Source: Devosia sp.
Lineage (GTDB): Bacteria; Pseudomonadota; Alphaproteobacteria; Rhizobiales; Devosiaceae
DNA length: 64,000 bases
Assembly (NCBI RefSeq): GCF_025809055.1
Contig: NZ_CP075529.1
Span: forward strand, 3,273,501 to 3,337,500
Direction: 5' to 3'
The notes below the pieces were generated by a model. It made no database searches. It was not told where the DNA came from and worked only from the letters and a program-made list of their open reading frames with translations. Position 1 is the stretch's first letter; every line of letters begins with the position of its first letter. Positions 54,589 to 63,603 of this stretch are shown here, piece by piece. A program made the position numbers and the translations under genes.

Positions 54589-55539
54589 TCAGTAGAAGTT
54601 GTAGCTTTCCGAAAGGGCTTCCGTCACCCGGTTGTTGCGCGCGATGAACTCGGTGAGAAATTCATGCAGCCCGTGGCCGAAGATGGCCTCCATATCGGTG
54701 TTCTGCACCATGGACAACAGGCTGTCGGCCGCGTCCTGGCAGTCGGCCTTGCGGCCGTAAAGCCTGCCGAGATTGTCCAGGTTCTGCTTCACGAAATCGG
54801 CGCAATGGGCCAGCGAGCGCGGCATTTCGCTGCGCAGGATGAGGAAATCGGCAATGTTCTCCGACTTGTAGCGGTCGTGATAGACGTGCCGGTAGGCCCG
54901 GTGCGCAGAGGCGGCCCTGAGGATCAGCGTCCATTGCTGGATGTCGAGATCCCCGCCCACCAGCGTCGCCCGCGGCAGCAGCACGTAATATTTCATGTCG
55001 AGGATGCGCGCCGTGTTGTCGGCCCGCTCGACGAAATTGCCCGCCTGCAGGAACGAGAACCCGTCGTCGCGCAGCTTGGTGCCGAGCATGGCGCCACGGA
55101 ATTCGTGGCTGCGCTGCTTGACCCATTGCAACAGGCCCAGAAGCTTGGCCCCGCGCACGTCGCGCGGCTTGATCTGGGCATAGTCCAGCCACGCCCCGTT
55201 CATGCTCTCCCACACATCTGTGGTGATGGCCGTGCGCACCGAGCGGGCATTGGTCCGCGCCGCCTCGAGGCACGAATAGACTGAACTCGGATTGTCCGGA
55301 TCGAACATCATGTAGCGGGCGACGGTGTCGACATCGGCCACGTCATGCTTGGCGTCAAAGCCCTCGTCGACCTCGGCCGCCTGCATCATCGACACCAGAT
55401 GCTCGCTGGCCCCGCCCTCGCGGCGGCTGGTCAGCGACATGCGGTAGCCCACCTCGAGCAGCCGCGCCATGTTTTCGGCCCGCTCGACATAGCGGGAAAG
55501 CCAGAACAGGTTCTGCGCCGTGCGCCCGAGCATTTTCAT
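54589..55539 (-). CDS. Alpha-E domain protein
   Basis: A 316-residue mainly helical protein of the DUF403/alpha-E family, starting MKMLGRTAQNLFWLSRYVERAENMARLLEVGYRM. The repeated pattern LQAGNFVERADNTARILDMKYYVLLP and RAYRHVY are family blocks. Alpha-E proteins accompany circularly permuted ATP-grasp enzymes, where a peptide-modifying system has been proposed from genomic context. GGAGG precedes the ATG. Function in the complex is unknown. Confidence 0.92.
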   Translation of the reverse strand: MKMLGRTAQNLFWLSRYVERAENMARLLEVGYRMSLTSRREGGASEHLVSMMQAAEVDEGFDAKHDVADVDTVARYMMFDPDNPSSVYSCLEAARTNARSVRTAITTDVWESMNGAWLDYAQIKPRDVRGAKLLGLLQWVKQRSHEFRGAMLGTKLRDDGFSFLQAGNFVERADNTARILDMKYYVLLPRATLVGGDLDIQQWTLILRAASAHRAYRHVYHDRYKSENIADFLILRSEMPRSLAHCADFVKQNLDNLGRLYGRKADCQDAADSLLSMVQNTDMEAIFGHGLHEFLTEFIARNNRVTEALSESYNFY

Positions 55540-55566
55540 GGCGTATTGCCTCCGCTGCAATAGAGC

Positions 55567-55705
55567 GTGGGGCTCCACCCCACCCTCGATCCCTCCCCAT
55601 CGAGGGGAGGGAGGCGACGGGGGCTATGCCCGAGCGTGCCCACAGGCTTCCGCAAGTTCGGACCAAGCTTCCCTCCCCCTTGTGGGGAGGGAGTGAGGGT
55701 GGGGG
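55567..55705. repeat. GC-rich palindromic repeat cluster
   Basis: CCCTCCCCATCGAGGGGAGGG (about 55590-55612) and CCCTCCCCCTTGTGGGGAGGG (about 55672-55692) are two hairpin units, related to those at 50814. They lie between the ATP-grasp and alpha-E genes. Confidence 0.7.
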
Positions 55706-55738
55706 TATGTTCCCGCGAACACAGTGTGCTGGCCATCA

Positions 55739-57163
55739 TCAATCTTCCAGCACCCAGGTGTCCTTGGTCCCGCCGCCCTGCGACGAGTTCACCACCAGCG
55801 ATCCCTTCTTGAGCGCCACGCGGGTCAGGCCGCCCGGGGTGATCCGCACCTCGTCGCCCACCAGCACATAGGGCCGCAGGTCCACGTGGCGCGGCGCCAC
55901 GTCGCCATTGATATGGGTGGGGCAGGTGCTTAGGTTCAGCGTCGGCTGCACGATGTAATTGTCCGGCCGCGCCTCGATCTTCTTCTTGAATTCGGCGTGC
56001 TGCGCCTTGGTCGCCGTCGGCCCCACCATCATGCCGTAGCCGCCCGAGCCATGCACTTCCTTGACCACGAGGTCGGCGATGTTTTCCAGCACCCAGGCGC
56101 GCTGGTCCTCGTCGGTGCAGTTATAGGTCGGCACGTTGTTGAGCAGCGCCTTTTCGCCCAGGTAAAACTCGATGATCTCGGGCACATAGGTATAGACCGC
56201 CTTGTCGTCGGCGATCCCGGTGCCCGGCGCATTCACCAGCGTGACATTGCCGGCGCGATAGGCGTCGAAAATGCCCGGCACGCCCAGCATGGAATCGGGG
56301 CGGAAGGTCAGCGGATCGAGATAATCGTCGTCGATGCGGCGATAGATGACATGCACCTGTTCGGGCCCGGTCGTCGTGCGCATATAGACCTTGCCGCCAT
56401 CCACGAACAGGTCGGGGCCCTCGCACAATTGCGCGCCCATCTGGTCGGCCAGGAATGAGTGCTCGAAATAGGCAGAATTATAAATGCCCGGTGTCAGCAC
56501 GGCGATATTGGGCGTGCCGCGAACATTTTCCGGCGCCACGCTTTCCAGCGTCCGGCGCAGGTTTTCGGGATAGGTTTCGACCGGCGCAACCTTGGATTTC
56601 TGGAACAGGTCCGGCGCCAGGATCATCATCGCTTCGCGGTCTTCCAGCATATAGCTGACCCCCGAAGGCGTGCGCAGATTGTCTTCCAGCACATAGAATT
56701 CGTCCGGACCCACCCGCACGATGTCGACGCCGATGATATGGGCATAGACCCCGCGGGCCGGTTCGAGCCCCATCATCTGCGGGCAGAAGGCCTCATTGTT
56801 GAGGATCAGTTTTTCCGGCACCCGCCCGGCCTTGAGGATTTCCTGGCGGTGGTAGATGTCATAGAGGAAGGCATTGAGCGCCTTGACGCGCTGCTCGATC
56901 CCCTTGGAGAGCCTGCGCCACTCATTGGCGGCGATGATGCGGGGAATGACATCGAAGGGAATGACCTTTTCGGTGCCTTCCTCCGAGCCATAGACGGCAA
57001 AGGTGATGCCCAGCTTGCGGAAAATGGCCTCGGCATCGGTCTGCATCAGGGCCAGCGCCTTGTCGGGCTGTTCATCCAGCCACTCGGAGAGCGCGCGGTA
57101 GGGTTCGCGGACGGACCCATCCGGATTGTACATTTCGTCAAACGGCGTTTTCTCGCCCATCAT
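55739..57163 (-). CDS. Circularly permuted ATP-grasp protein (type 2)
   Basis: A 474-residue protein of the circularly permuted ATP-grasp type 2 family. Blocks include KVIPFDVIPRIIAANEWRRLSKGIEQR near the N-terminus, YVLEDNLRTPSGVSYMLEDREAM, the NAPGTGIADDKAVYTYVPEIIEFYLGE catalytic region and VKEVHGSGGYGMMVGP late in the chain. ATP-grasp enzymes form amide bonds from ATP, a carboxylate and an amine; the reaction here is not known. First gene of the ATP-grasp/alpha-E/transglutaminase operon. Start may be either of two adjacent ATGs. Confidence 0.93.
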   Translation of the reverse strand: MMGEKTPFDEMYNPDGSVREPYRALSEWLDEQPDKALALMQTDAEAIFRKLGITFAVYGSEEGTEKVIPFDVIPRIIAANEWRRLSKGIEQRVKALNAFLYDIYHRQEILKAGRVPEKLILNNEAFCPQMMGLEPARGVYAHIIGVDIVRVGPDEFYVLEDNLRTPSGVSYMLEDREAMMILAPDLFQKSKVAPVETYPENLRRTLESVAPENVRGTPNIAVLTPGIYNSAYFEHSFLADQMGAQLCEGPDLFVDGGKVYMRTTTGPEQVHVIYRRIDDDYLDPLTFRPDSMLGVPGIFDAYRAGNVTLVNAPGTGIADDKAVYTYVPEIIEFYLGEKALLNNVPTYNCTDEDQRAWVLENIADLVVKEVHGSGGYGMMVGPTATKAQHAEFKKKIEARPDNYIVQPTLNLSTCPTHINGDVAPRHVDLRPYVLVGDEVRITPGGLTRVALKKGSLVVNSSQGGGTKDTWVLED

Positions 57164-57314
57164 GCTCCGCTTGTCTGATACGGCCTTCCCATCGCCTTGC
57201 CATTGCTACACATCTGGCCGCCGCCGTCCAGACGCTCATGTCCTGCGATTGCCGCTTTTTCGTGCAGCTCAGGCTTGCACAGCCCCGCGCAAAAATGCTC
57301 TCATTCGCGCGCAA

Positions 57315-58106
57315 TCAGCCCTCGATCGGCAAGACCTGCTTCTGCGGTGCCGGCTTCTTGCCCCCGTTCCCTTGTTTTGATCGGGCGACCGACTGCGTGT
57401 TGCGCACCCTCACGCGCGTACCGCCCGTCGGTGGCTGCAGGACATCGAAACTGTTGGTGTTGCGCACCAGATCGCTCAGTTTGGCAAAGCCGTAATTGCG
57501 CGAGTCGAAGTCCGGCGCCAGCTTGGCCAGCCGGCTGCCGACTTCGCCCAGGTTCACCCAGTCTTCATCGCTGTCGATCAGGGCAATAGCCTTTTTGAGC
57601 AGCGGCACGGCCTGGGTAGGCGGGCGCGTCTTGGGCACTTCCCTGGTGCCTTCGACGGCTGGCGCCCGAAGATGCTCGGTATAGATGAAGCGCTTGCACG
57701 CCTGCCGGAAACTGAGCGGCGTCTTCTGCTCACCGAAGCCGAAAACATCCAGGCCTTGCTCCCGAATGCGGGACGAGAGGCGCGTGAAATCGCTGTCCGA
57801 AGACACGAGGCAAAACCCGTCGAAACGACTGCTGTGCATCAGGTCCATTGCATCTATGACCAATGCGATGTCAGCCGAGTTCTTGCCCACCGTATGAGCC
57901 GGCTGGTGCACGGCCATAATGGCGTGCTCGGCCAGCACCGAGACCCACTTCCTGGATTGCGGGCTGGAAACGTCCCCATAGATCCGGCGCACGCTCGCTT
58001 CCCCGATTTTAGCGATCTCCTCGAACAGGCCACGGGCAATATCGGCCGAGGTGTTGTCCGCGTCGATCAGGACCGCGAGCTTGAGCGTCGGAGATGTCTT
58101 GGACAT
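57315..58106 (-). CDS. NYN-domain nuclease-like protein with LOTUS domain
   Basis: A 263-residue protein. The NYN (PIN-like) domain is ~8-145 with acidic residues in LIDADN (Asp15, Asp17), KNSADIALVIDAMDLM (Asp79, Asp85) and SSDSDF (Asp104, Asp106). A LOTUS/OST-HTH domain follows (~168-235, DEDWVNLGEVGSRLAKLAPDF...). This is the LabA/DUF88 architecture, expected to bind and perhaps cut RNA. The tail is basic. It stands alone. Confidence 0.9.
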   Translation of the reverse strand: MSKTSPTLKLAVLIDADNTSADIARGLFEEIAKIGEASVRRIYGDVSSPQSRKWVSVLAEHAIMAVHQPAHTVGKNSADIALVIDAMDLMHSSRFDGFCLVSSDSDFTRLSSRIREQGLDVFGFGEQKTPLSFRQACKRFIYTEHLRAPAVEGTREVPKTRPPTQAVPLLKKAIALIDSDEDWVNLGEVGSRLAKLAPDFDSRNYGFAKLSDLVRNTNSFDVLQPPTGGTRVRVRNTQSVARSKQGNGGKKPAPQKQVLPIEG

Positions 58107-58253
58107 GGCTGGTCCCCCAAAATGCTGGACATAGACTTGGGGTCATTGCCCCCCTTGGGCAATAATTCGGCTCGTCTTAGGGTAAATCGCTTCTTGCCCT
58201 TGGCCCGGCGCAACCCGGCCGCTAGACTCCGCCCATCAGAGGGAACCCATTTC

Positions 58254-59183
58254 ATGACCATCGAAATTTTGCAGACCCATCCCCTTCTGGCCTCCTGCGA
58301 AGCCGCGCTGGCCGCGCGCTATACCGTGCACAAGCTGCATGAGCAGGCGGACAAGTCCGCCTGGCTGGCCGCCAATGGTGCGCGTATCCGCGCCCATGCC
58401 GGCTCGGGCGTCCAGGCCGGCCTCATGGACGCGCTCCCCAATCTGGAAATCATCGCCAGTTTCGGCGTCGGTTACGACAATATCGACACTGCCGCTGCCA
58501 AGGCGCGCAATGTGCGCGTCACCAATACGCCGGATGTGCTCAATGACGCCGTGGCCGAACTGACCATTGGTCTGATGATCGCGCTGGCGCGGCGAATTCC
58601 GCAATCGGACCAGTTCGTCCGCCAGGGCAAGTGGCCCAATGCCAGTTTCGGCCTCTTCTCCGAACTGACCGGCAAGACCGTCGGCATTCTTGGCCTTGGC
58701 CGCATCGGCAAGGAAATCGCCACCCGCCTTCAGGCCATGAAGATGCGCGTCGTCTATCACGGCCGCCGCCAGCAGCCGAACACGCCCTATATCTACTACG
58801 ATGATCTCAAGGACATGGCCCGCGACAGCGACTGGCTGGTGGTCATCGCGCCCGGCGGCAAGGGTACGGAGGGGATCGTCAATCGCGCCGTGCTCGAAGC
58901 CCTCGGTCCCAGGGGTCACATCGTCAATGTGGCCCGGGGCACGCTGATCGATGAAGCCGCCATGGTCGACCTGTTGGTGTCAGGCGGCCTGGGCGGCGCC
59001 GCGCTCGATGTTTTCGTCGAGGAACCAAAGGTGCCCGAGGCGCTGCTCGGCCTCGACAATGTCGTGCTCTCGCCCCATCAGGGCAGCGCCACCCACCAGA
59101 CCCGCGACGCCATGGGCGCGCTTCTGGTCGCCAATCTCGAACGCCACTTCGCCGGCGAACCGCTGATTTCGGCCGTGGTGTAG
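58254..59183 (+). CDS. D-isomer-specific 2-hydroxyacid dehydrogenase
   Basis: A 309-residue NAD(P)-dependent enzyme, probably reducing glyoxylate/hydroxypyruvate or similar 2-oxoacids. Motifs: GVGYDNIDTAAA, the Rossmann GLGRIGKEIA, NVARGTLIDEAA with the catalytic Arg, DVFVEEP with the Glu, and LSPHQGSAT with the catalytic His. Divergent from the NYN gene. GAGGGAA lies upstream of the ATG. Substrate not certain. Confidence 0.91.
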   Translation: MTIEILQTHPLLASCEAALAARYTVHKLHEQADKSAWLAANGARIRAHAGSGVQAGLMDALPNLEIIASFGVGYDNIDTAAAKARNVRVTNTPDVLNDAVAELTIGLMIALARRIPQSDQFVRQGKWPNASFGLFSELTGKTVGILGLGRIGKEIATRLQAMKMRVVYHGRRQQPNTPYIYYDDLKDMARDSDWLVVIAPGGKGTEGIVNRAVLEALGPRGHIVNVARGTLIDEAAMVDLLVSGGLGGAALDVFVEEPKVPEALLGLDNVVLSPHQGSATHQTRDAMGALLVANLERHFAGEPLISAVV

Positions 59184-59184
59184 C

Positions 59185-59302
59185 CCCTCATCCGCCCTTC
59201 GGGCACCCCCGTTCGAGCCGGGGGCAAGCTCTTCTCCCACAAGGGGGGAAGGAAGACCAGTTGGGCCACCGGCTTACCCCTCTCCCCTTGTGGGAGAGGC
59301 TT
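59185..59302. repeat. GC-rich repeat cluster after the dehydrogenase gene
   Basis: Hairpin units based on TCTCCCACAAGGGG and CTCTCCCCTTGTGGGAGAGG, related to the CTCCC/GGGAG families elsewhere in the window. Confidence 0.6.
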
Positions 59303-59411
59303 GCAAGCGCCCGGAAATCGCTCCGGGGGAGCGATTTCAGCGAGCAAGGCCCGGAAGGGCTGGATCGGCCGCAGGCCGAGACGGGTGAGGGGGGCTCCCC
59401 CCACGCACCAT

Positions 59412-59442
59412 GTCATTCCCGCGAAAGCGGGAACCTCTGGTT
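59412..59442. repeat. 31-bp dispersed palindromic repeat, copy 2
   Basis: Identical over 31 bases to 49182-49212; the flanks differ on both sides. Confidence 0.85.
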
Positions 59443-59462
59443 TGCTGCACCCAGCGCCGCCC

Positions 59463-59801
59463 CTATTCCAGATCTACCTGCACCATCTGCCCCGCCGCAT
59501 GGATGCACACGATATCGAGCCGCCCCGGACCCAGATTGGTGAACTTGTGCGGCGTATGGGCGGGCGCCACGGCAATATCGCCGGGCCCGACCTCGAACCG
59601 CTCCTCGCCGATCACCACTTCGGCGCGTCCGCTGCGCACCACCCAGGTTTCGGCATAGGGATGGGTGTGCAGCCTCGGCCCCTGTCCGGGATCATTATCC
59701 ACGGCAAAGAACGATATGGGCGTCTCATAGGCTACCCCTTCGAAGCGGATGGTGCGGCTCGGCGATTTGGGCCGGTCGGCGGCGCGCAGGATATGGGCCA
59801 T
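59463..59801 (-). CDS. Small cupin-domain protein
   Basis: A 112-residue single-domain cupin. The first cupin motif is GPRLHTHPYAETWVVRSGRAEV (His, His, Glu metal ligands) and the second is GDIAVAPAHTPHKFTN (His ligand). It is probably a metal-binding isomerase, dioxygenase or sensor; no partner is adjacent. AGGAG lies before the ATG. Divergent from the alpha-glucosidase gene, so a shared regulator is possible. Confidence 0.88.
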   Translation of the reverse strand: MAHILRAADRPKSPSRTIRFEGVAYETPISFFAVDNDPGQGPRLHTHPYAETWVVRSGRAEVVIGEERFEVGPGDIAVAPAHTPHKFTNLGPGRLDIVCIHAAGQMVQVDLE

Positions 59802-59955
59802 GTCAGCTCTCCTCTTATGCCACCATGACGATTTGGCCGGACCGGCTTCGACAGGCCGTCATGGGACCTCTGCAATCGGCCCCGATTAACAGCGACCCAC
59901 TTACCCGATAGTGTCAGCAGCGAATCCGGCCCCAAGGCCTTCAAGGAGCATACCG

Positions 59956-61587
59956 ATGACCGAATGGTGGCGCGGCGGAGTGATCTATCAGGTCTATCCC
60001 CGCTCGTTTCAGGACAGCAATGGCGATGGCATCGGCGACCTGCCGGGCATTATCGATCGCCTCGACTATATTGCCGGCCTGGGCGTGGACTGCATCTGGC
60101 TCAGCCCCATCACCCAGTCGCCACAGGCCGATATGGGCTATGATGTCTCCGACTATATGGAAGTCGACCGCCTTTTCGGCTCGCTCCAGGATTTCGATCT
60201 CCTGATCGAAAAGGCCCATGCGCTGGGCCTCAAGGTCATCATGGACAAGGTGGTCAGCCACACCTCGGATGAACATCCCTGGTTCCAGGAATCCAGCCTC
60301 AATCGCGATAATTCCAAGGCCGACTGGTATGTCTGGGCCGATGCCCACCCCGATGGCACCCCGCCGAACAATTGGCTGTCGGTCTTTGGCGGCTCGGCCT
60401 GGGAATGGCATACCGGACGGCGCCAGTATTACCTCCACAACTTCCTCACCTCGCAGCCCGATCTCAACTTCCACAATCCCGCCGTGCAGGATGCCGTGCT
60501 CGATGTCATGCGCTTCTGGCTCGATCGCGGCCTCGATGGCTTCCGGCTCGATACCGTCAATTACTATTTCCACGACGCCAGGCTGCGCTCCAATCCGCCG
60601 CTGAAATCCCTCAAGGGCCAGCCGGCGATCAATCCCTATGACATGCAGAGCCACAAATATTCCAAGAGCCAGCCGGAAAATGTCGACTGGCTCCGCCGCG
60701 TGCGGGCGCTGCTCGATACCTATCCCGGCACCACCAGCGTCGGTGAAGTGGGCGACGACGAGCGTGGCCTGGAACTGATGAAGCAATACACCTCCGGCAG
60801 CGAACTGCTGCACATGTGCTATTCCTTCGACTTCCTCGGCCCGAAATTTTCGGCCGAACACTTCCGCAGCAAGGTCGAGGCCTTTTTCTCCAAGGACGAA
60901 TTCGGCTGGCCCTGCTGGAGCTTTTCCAACCACGACGTCATCCGCCACATGACACGCTGGGCTCCCTTCAGCTCCAATCCGGCCGATCTGTCGCGCCAGG
61001 CTGCTGCGCTGGTCCTGACCCTCAAGGGTTCGGCCGGCCTCTATCAGGGCGAAGAGCTGGGCTTGCAGGAAGCCGATATTCTCTATGAGGAACTGACCGA
61101 TCCGCGCGGCATCCGCTTCTGGCCGGCCGACAAGGGCCGCGATGGCTGCCGCACGCCCATGCCCTGGCAGTCGAGCCTGCCCCATGCCGGTTTTTCGACC
61201 GAAAAACCCTGGCTGCCGGTCAAGCCGGCCCAGATGGCGCTGGCCGTCGATCGCCAGACTGACGATCCGGAGTCCACGCTCAATTACTACCGCAAGATCC
61301 TGGCCTGGCGGAAATCCCACCCGGCCCTGGTCACCGGCGATATCGCCTTCTTCAAGGTTGCCGAGCCGGTCCTGGCCTTCCGCCGCAGCGCCGGCAACAA
61401 GGATCTCATTTGCGTTTTCAACCTCTCGGGCGAAGCGCGCACGATAACCCTTTCGGGCGTCGAGCTGGCGCTGGAGCCGGTCAGCAACCGCGCCGAATTG
61501 TCGGGCAATACCCTGGCGCTCGGCCCCAATGGTTTTGCCGTGCTGCCCGCGCCGGCGGGCGAGGGCAAGGTCGTCTATAAAGGATGA
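59956..61587 (+). CDS. Alpha-glucosidase (GH13)
   Basis: A 543-residue glycoside hydrolase family 13 enzyme. (beta/alpha)8 motifs: DCIWLSPI, VIMDKVVSHTSDEHPWF, GFRLDTVNYY with nucleophile Asp199, VGEVGDD with acid/base Glu264, and FSNHDVIR with His326-Asp327. The insert between strands and the C-terminal beta domain are as in AglA-type alpha-glucosidases. No signal peptide, so it hydrolyses imported oligosaccharides in the cytoplasm. AAGGAG precedes the ATG. No sugar transporter is adjacent. Confidence 0.94.
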   Translation: MTEWWRGGVIYQVYPRSFQDSNGDGIGDLPGIIDRLDYIAGLGVDCIWLSPITQSPQADMGYDVSDYMEVDRLFGSLQDFDLLIEKAHALGLKVIMDKVVSHTSDEHPWFQESSLNRDNSKADWYVWADAHPDGTPPNNWLSVFGGSAWEWHTGRRQYYLHNFLTSQPDLNFHNPAVQDAVLDVMRFWLDRGLDGFRLDTVNYYFHDARLRSNPPLKSLKGQPAINPYDMQSHKYSKSQPENVDWLRRVRALLDTYPGTTSVGEVGDDERGLELMKQYTSGSELLHMCYSFDFLGPKFSAEHFRSKVEAFFSKDEFGWPCWSFSNHDVIRHMTRWAPFSSNPADLSRQAAALVLTLKGSAGLYQGEELGLQEADILYEELTDPRGIRFWPADKGRDGCRTPMPWQSSLPHAGFSTEKPWLPVKPAQMALAVDRQTDDPESTLNYYRKILAWRKSHPALVTGDIAFFKVAEPVLAFRRSAGNKDLICVFNLSGEARTITLSGVELALEPVSNRAELSGNTLALGPNGFAVLPAPAGEGKVVYKG

Positions 61588-61641
61588 CCGGCCTGCGCCG
61601 CGGCCGCGAAACAATTTCGAGGGCCGCGGCGCAGAGGCGCG

Positions 61642-61923
61642 TTACACCGAAACGCCGGCCAGCTGCTGCATGGTTTCCGGGTTGAAATAGGCAAAGCCCG
61701 TGCTGCCGTCGGCGGCGGTGATGGTGATGCGGGCGCACCCGCCCCAGTCATCCACCTGGTCAACCACGATGCCCTGGGAGGCAAACTTGGCGATCAGCGT
61801 GTCCTGGTTGGCGGCGATGTCGTAGCTGGCGTCGCACACCATGGCCGAAGCGGCCTGCGCGGGCATCGAAACGCCTGCCAGCGCCAGCGTGGTGAGGGCG
61901 GCAGCGATAAGGGTCGATTTCAT
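61642..61923 (-). CDS. Small exported protein (paralogue of the next upstream gene)
   Basis: A 93-residue protein with signal peptide (MKSTLIAAALTTLALAGVSMPAQA) and a ~69-residue mature domain holding two Cys (VCDASY and WGGCARI). The end, YFNPETMQQL, matches YFDPSTLERV in the neighbouring gene, and both have W-G-x-C. No known family recognised. AAGGAC lies before the ATG. Probably periplasmic with one disulfide. Confidence 0.72.
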   Translation of the reverse strand: MKSTLIAAALTTLALAGVSMPAQAASAMVCDASYDIAANQDTLIAKFASQGIVVDQVDDWGGCARITITAADGSTGFAYFNPETMQQLAGVSV

Positions 61924-62059
61924 TTTTGAAGTCCTTTCCGTGGGAGGAGATAACGGAAAGGAGCATGCGCCCTTGCGGCTGATGCAGCCAGTTAAAGCCC
62001 TGTAAGGCTTATGAATTTTTGGAAAATGGCGGTAAGGAACCGTCCATGTTGGGCTGCGG

Positions 62060-62350
62060 CTATTGCACCCGCTCCAATGTGCTCGGGTCGAAATACTGCA
62101 TTTCCTCGCCGCCACCCGGCTTGCGCACGAAGACCTGCAGGCATTCGCCCCAGGTCCGCACATCGGTGGCGTCGACGCCGCGCTGCTTGAGCCGCATCAG
62201 GTAGAATTCGTTCCGCTCGCTTTCGGAAAACTCCCCGATACTGATGCCGAACGAGATATGCGCGCCGCCGCGTCCGAGGCACAAGGGGCCGGCCATGGCC
62301 GGAACCGAAGCCAGGAAAACCAGGGCCGAGGCGAGAACTAATCTGTGCAT
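62060..62350 (-). CDS. Small exported protein (paralogue of the downstream gene)
   Basis: A 96-residue protein with signal peptide (MHRLVLASALVFLASVPAMA) and Cys in GPLCLGRGG and TWGECLQVF. The C-terminal half aligns with the neighbour: a strand ending in YFDPSTLERV after the W-G-x-C motif. It lies ~136 bp upstream of its paralogue on the same strand. Family and role unknown. Confidence 0.7.
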   Translation of the reverse strand: MHRLVLASALVFLASVPAMAGPLCLGRGGAHISFGISIGEFSESERNEFYLMRLKQRGVDATDVRTWGECLQVFVRKPGGGEEMQYFDPSTLERVQ

Positions 62351-62372
62351 GGCGCGAACTCCGTTTGCCCCC

Positions 62373-63443
62373 TCATGCGTCACCTTTGTGGCGCTCCTGC
62401 GACCGTTTCTCGCGCCAGCGGATCAGCACCACCACGGCCGGTATGGCAAAGCTGAGCATCAACAGGCGGATCACGTGATGGGCAGCAATGAACGCCGTAT
62501 CGTAGCCCAGCGCAATCCCCAATGCGCCCATGCCTTCGAGCGCCCCGGGAGACAGGCCCAGCCAGATCTGGCCGAAAGGCATGTCGACCAGTTGCGCCAC
62601 CCCCAGCGCCATCAGTGTCACGATGCCCAGCGTCATCGCCGTGGCGATCAGGCCGCCGGTCGCCGCCGCCGCGAACTCCCGTCGCGTGATGCCCAGAAAC
62701 CGTGAACCGATCAGCGCCCCGGTGGCAATGAAAGTCACTGTCACCAGTTCGGGCGGCATGGCCTCGGTATAGAGCCCGCCCAGCTTCGCCCCGGTCGCTG
62801 CCGCCATGGCGCCCAGAACCAGACCAGCGGGGATTTTCAACCGCTCGAAGACAAGGCCCAGGGCAACGCATCCCAGGGCCAGCAGCACCAGTTGAAGCGG
62901 GCTCAAAATCGCCTGTCCGGCGCCGGCGGGCGTAAAATGCTCGATGGGCAGCACCGTGGCGCCGATGGGCACGGCTATGGTCAGCATCAGGATGCGAATG
63001 ACCTGGATGATGACGATCTGCCGCGAATTGCCGACCCCGGTCGCCGCAATGCCCATGACGAAGGACAGGTGCCCGGGAAACGAGCTGAGATAGGCGGTGC
63101 CCGGATCGAGTTTGAAGAACCGCGTCAGCATCCAGCCGGTCGCCGCCACGATGATCACCAGTTCAATGGCCAGCGCCGCCAGGCTGATCGGCCAGGTGCC
63201 GAGCAGGTTGAGGCTGTCCGGCGCCACGCTGGCGCCCATCGACATGCCGATCAACACGAAGACGACGTTGCGCAGCCCGTTCGGCATGGCCACCGGCGCC
63301 CCCGCCATGGCCGCCACGGTCACGGCCAGCGCCCCGCCCATCAGCCAGCCTGCCGGCAACCCGATCAGCATGGCGAGCCCCCCGCCGAGCGCGGAAATGG
63401 CAAGAGTGAGCAGAACGGGGAAGAGCGTCGTCAGGCTGGGCAT
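62373..63443 (-). CDS. AbrB-family membrane protein (two-repeat putative regulator/transporter)
   Basis: A 356-residue integral membrane protein with about ten helices in two repeats, each with the GLPAGWLMGGALA / IPAGLVLGAMAAATGAKL pattern. This is the AbrB membrane family (TIGR03082-like), sometimes called ammonia monooxygenase-related regulators; a transport role is possible. ATG 63443 is chosen over GTG 63446. It is unrelated to the small DNA-binding AbrB of Bacillus. Confidence 0.85.
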   Translation of the reverse strand: MPSLTTLFPVLLTLAISALGGGLAMLIGLPAGWLMGGALAVTVAAMAGAPVAMPNGLRNVVFVLIGMSMGASVAPDSLNLLGTWPISLAALAIELVIIVAATGWMLTRFFKLDPGTAYLSSFPGHLSFVMGIAATGVGNSRQIVIIQVIRILMLTIAVPIGATVLPIEHFTPAGAGQAILSPLQLVLLALGCVALGLVFERLKIPAGLVLGAMAAATGAKLGGLYTEAMPPELVTVTFIATGALIGSRFLGITRREFAAAATGGLIATAMTLGIVTLMALGVAQLVDMPFGQIWLGLSPGALEGMGALGIALGYDTAFIAAHHVIRLLMLSFAIPAVVVLIRWREKRSQERHKGDA

Positions 63444-63509
63444 CACCCAGATGCCTTACCCCAAGTCCCTCCGGCGCAAAAGGTTGATCGACACCATCAA
63501 CATCTACGG

Positions 63510-63590
63510 CGCCCGTTCAGCCTCCCCTTGAGGGGAGGGCAAACGCAGCTTAGCCGCAGGCTTAGCGGAGCTCGGGAGGGGCTTTCTCCC
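63510..63590. repeat. GC-rich palindromic repeat
   Basis: CCTCCCCTTGAGGGGAGG followed by CTTAGCCGCAGGCTTAG-type sequence and CTCGGGAGGGGC; between the AbrB-family and M20 genes. Same class as the other intergenic hairpins. Confidence 0.6.
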
Positions 63591-63603
63591 CTAAAGATAC
63601 ACG

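Noticed and set aside
40401..63590. CRISPR array from repeated intergenic motifs
   Set aside because: Repeats are dispersed singly over 23 kb, are palindromic and GC-rich, and lack regular spacers or cas genes.
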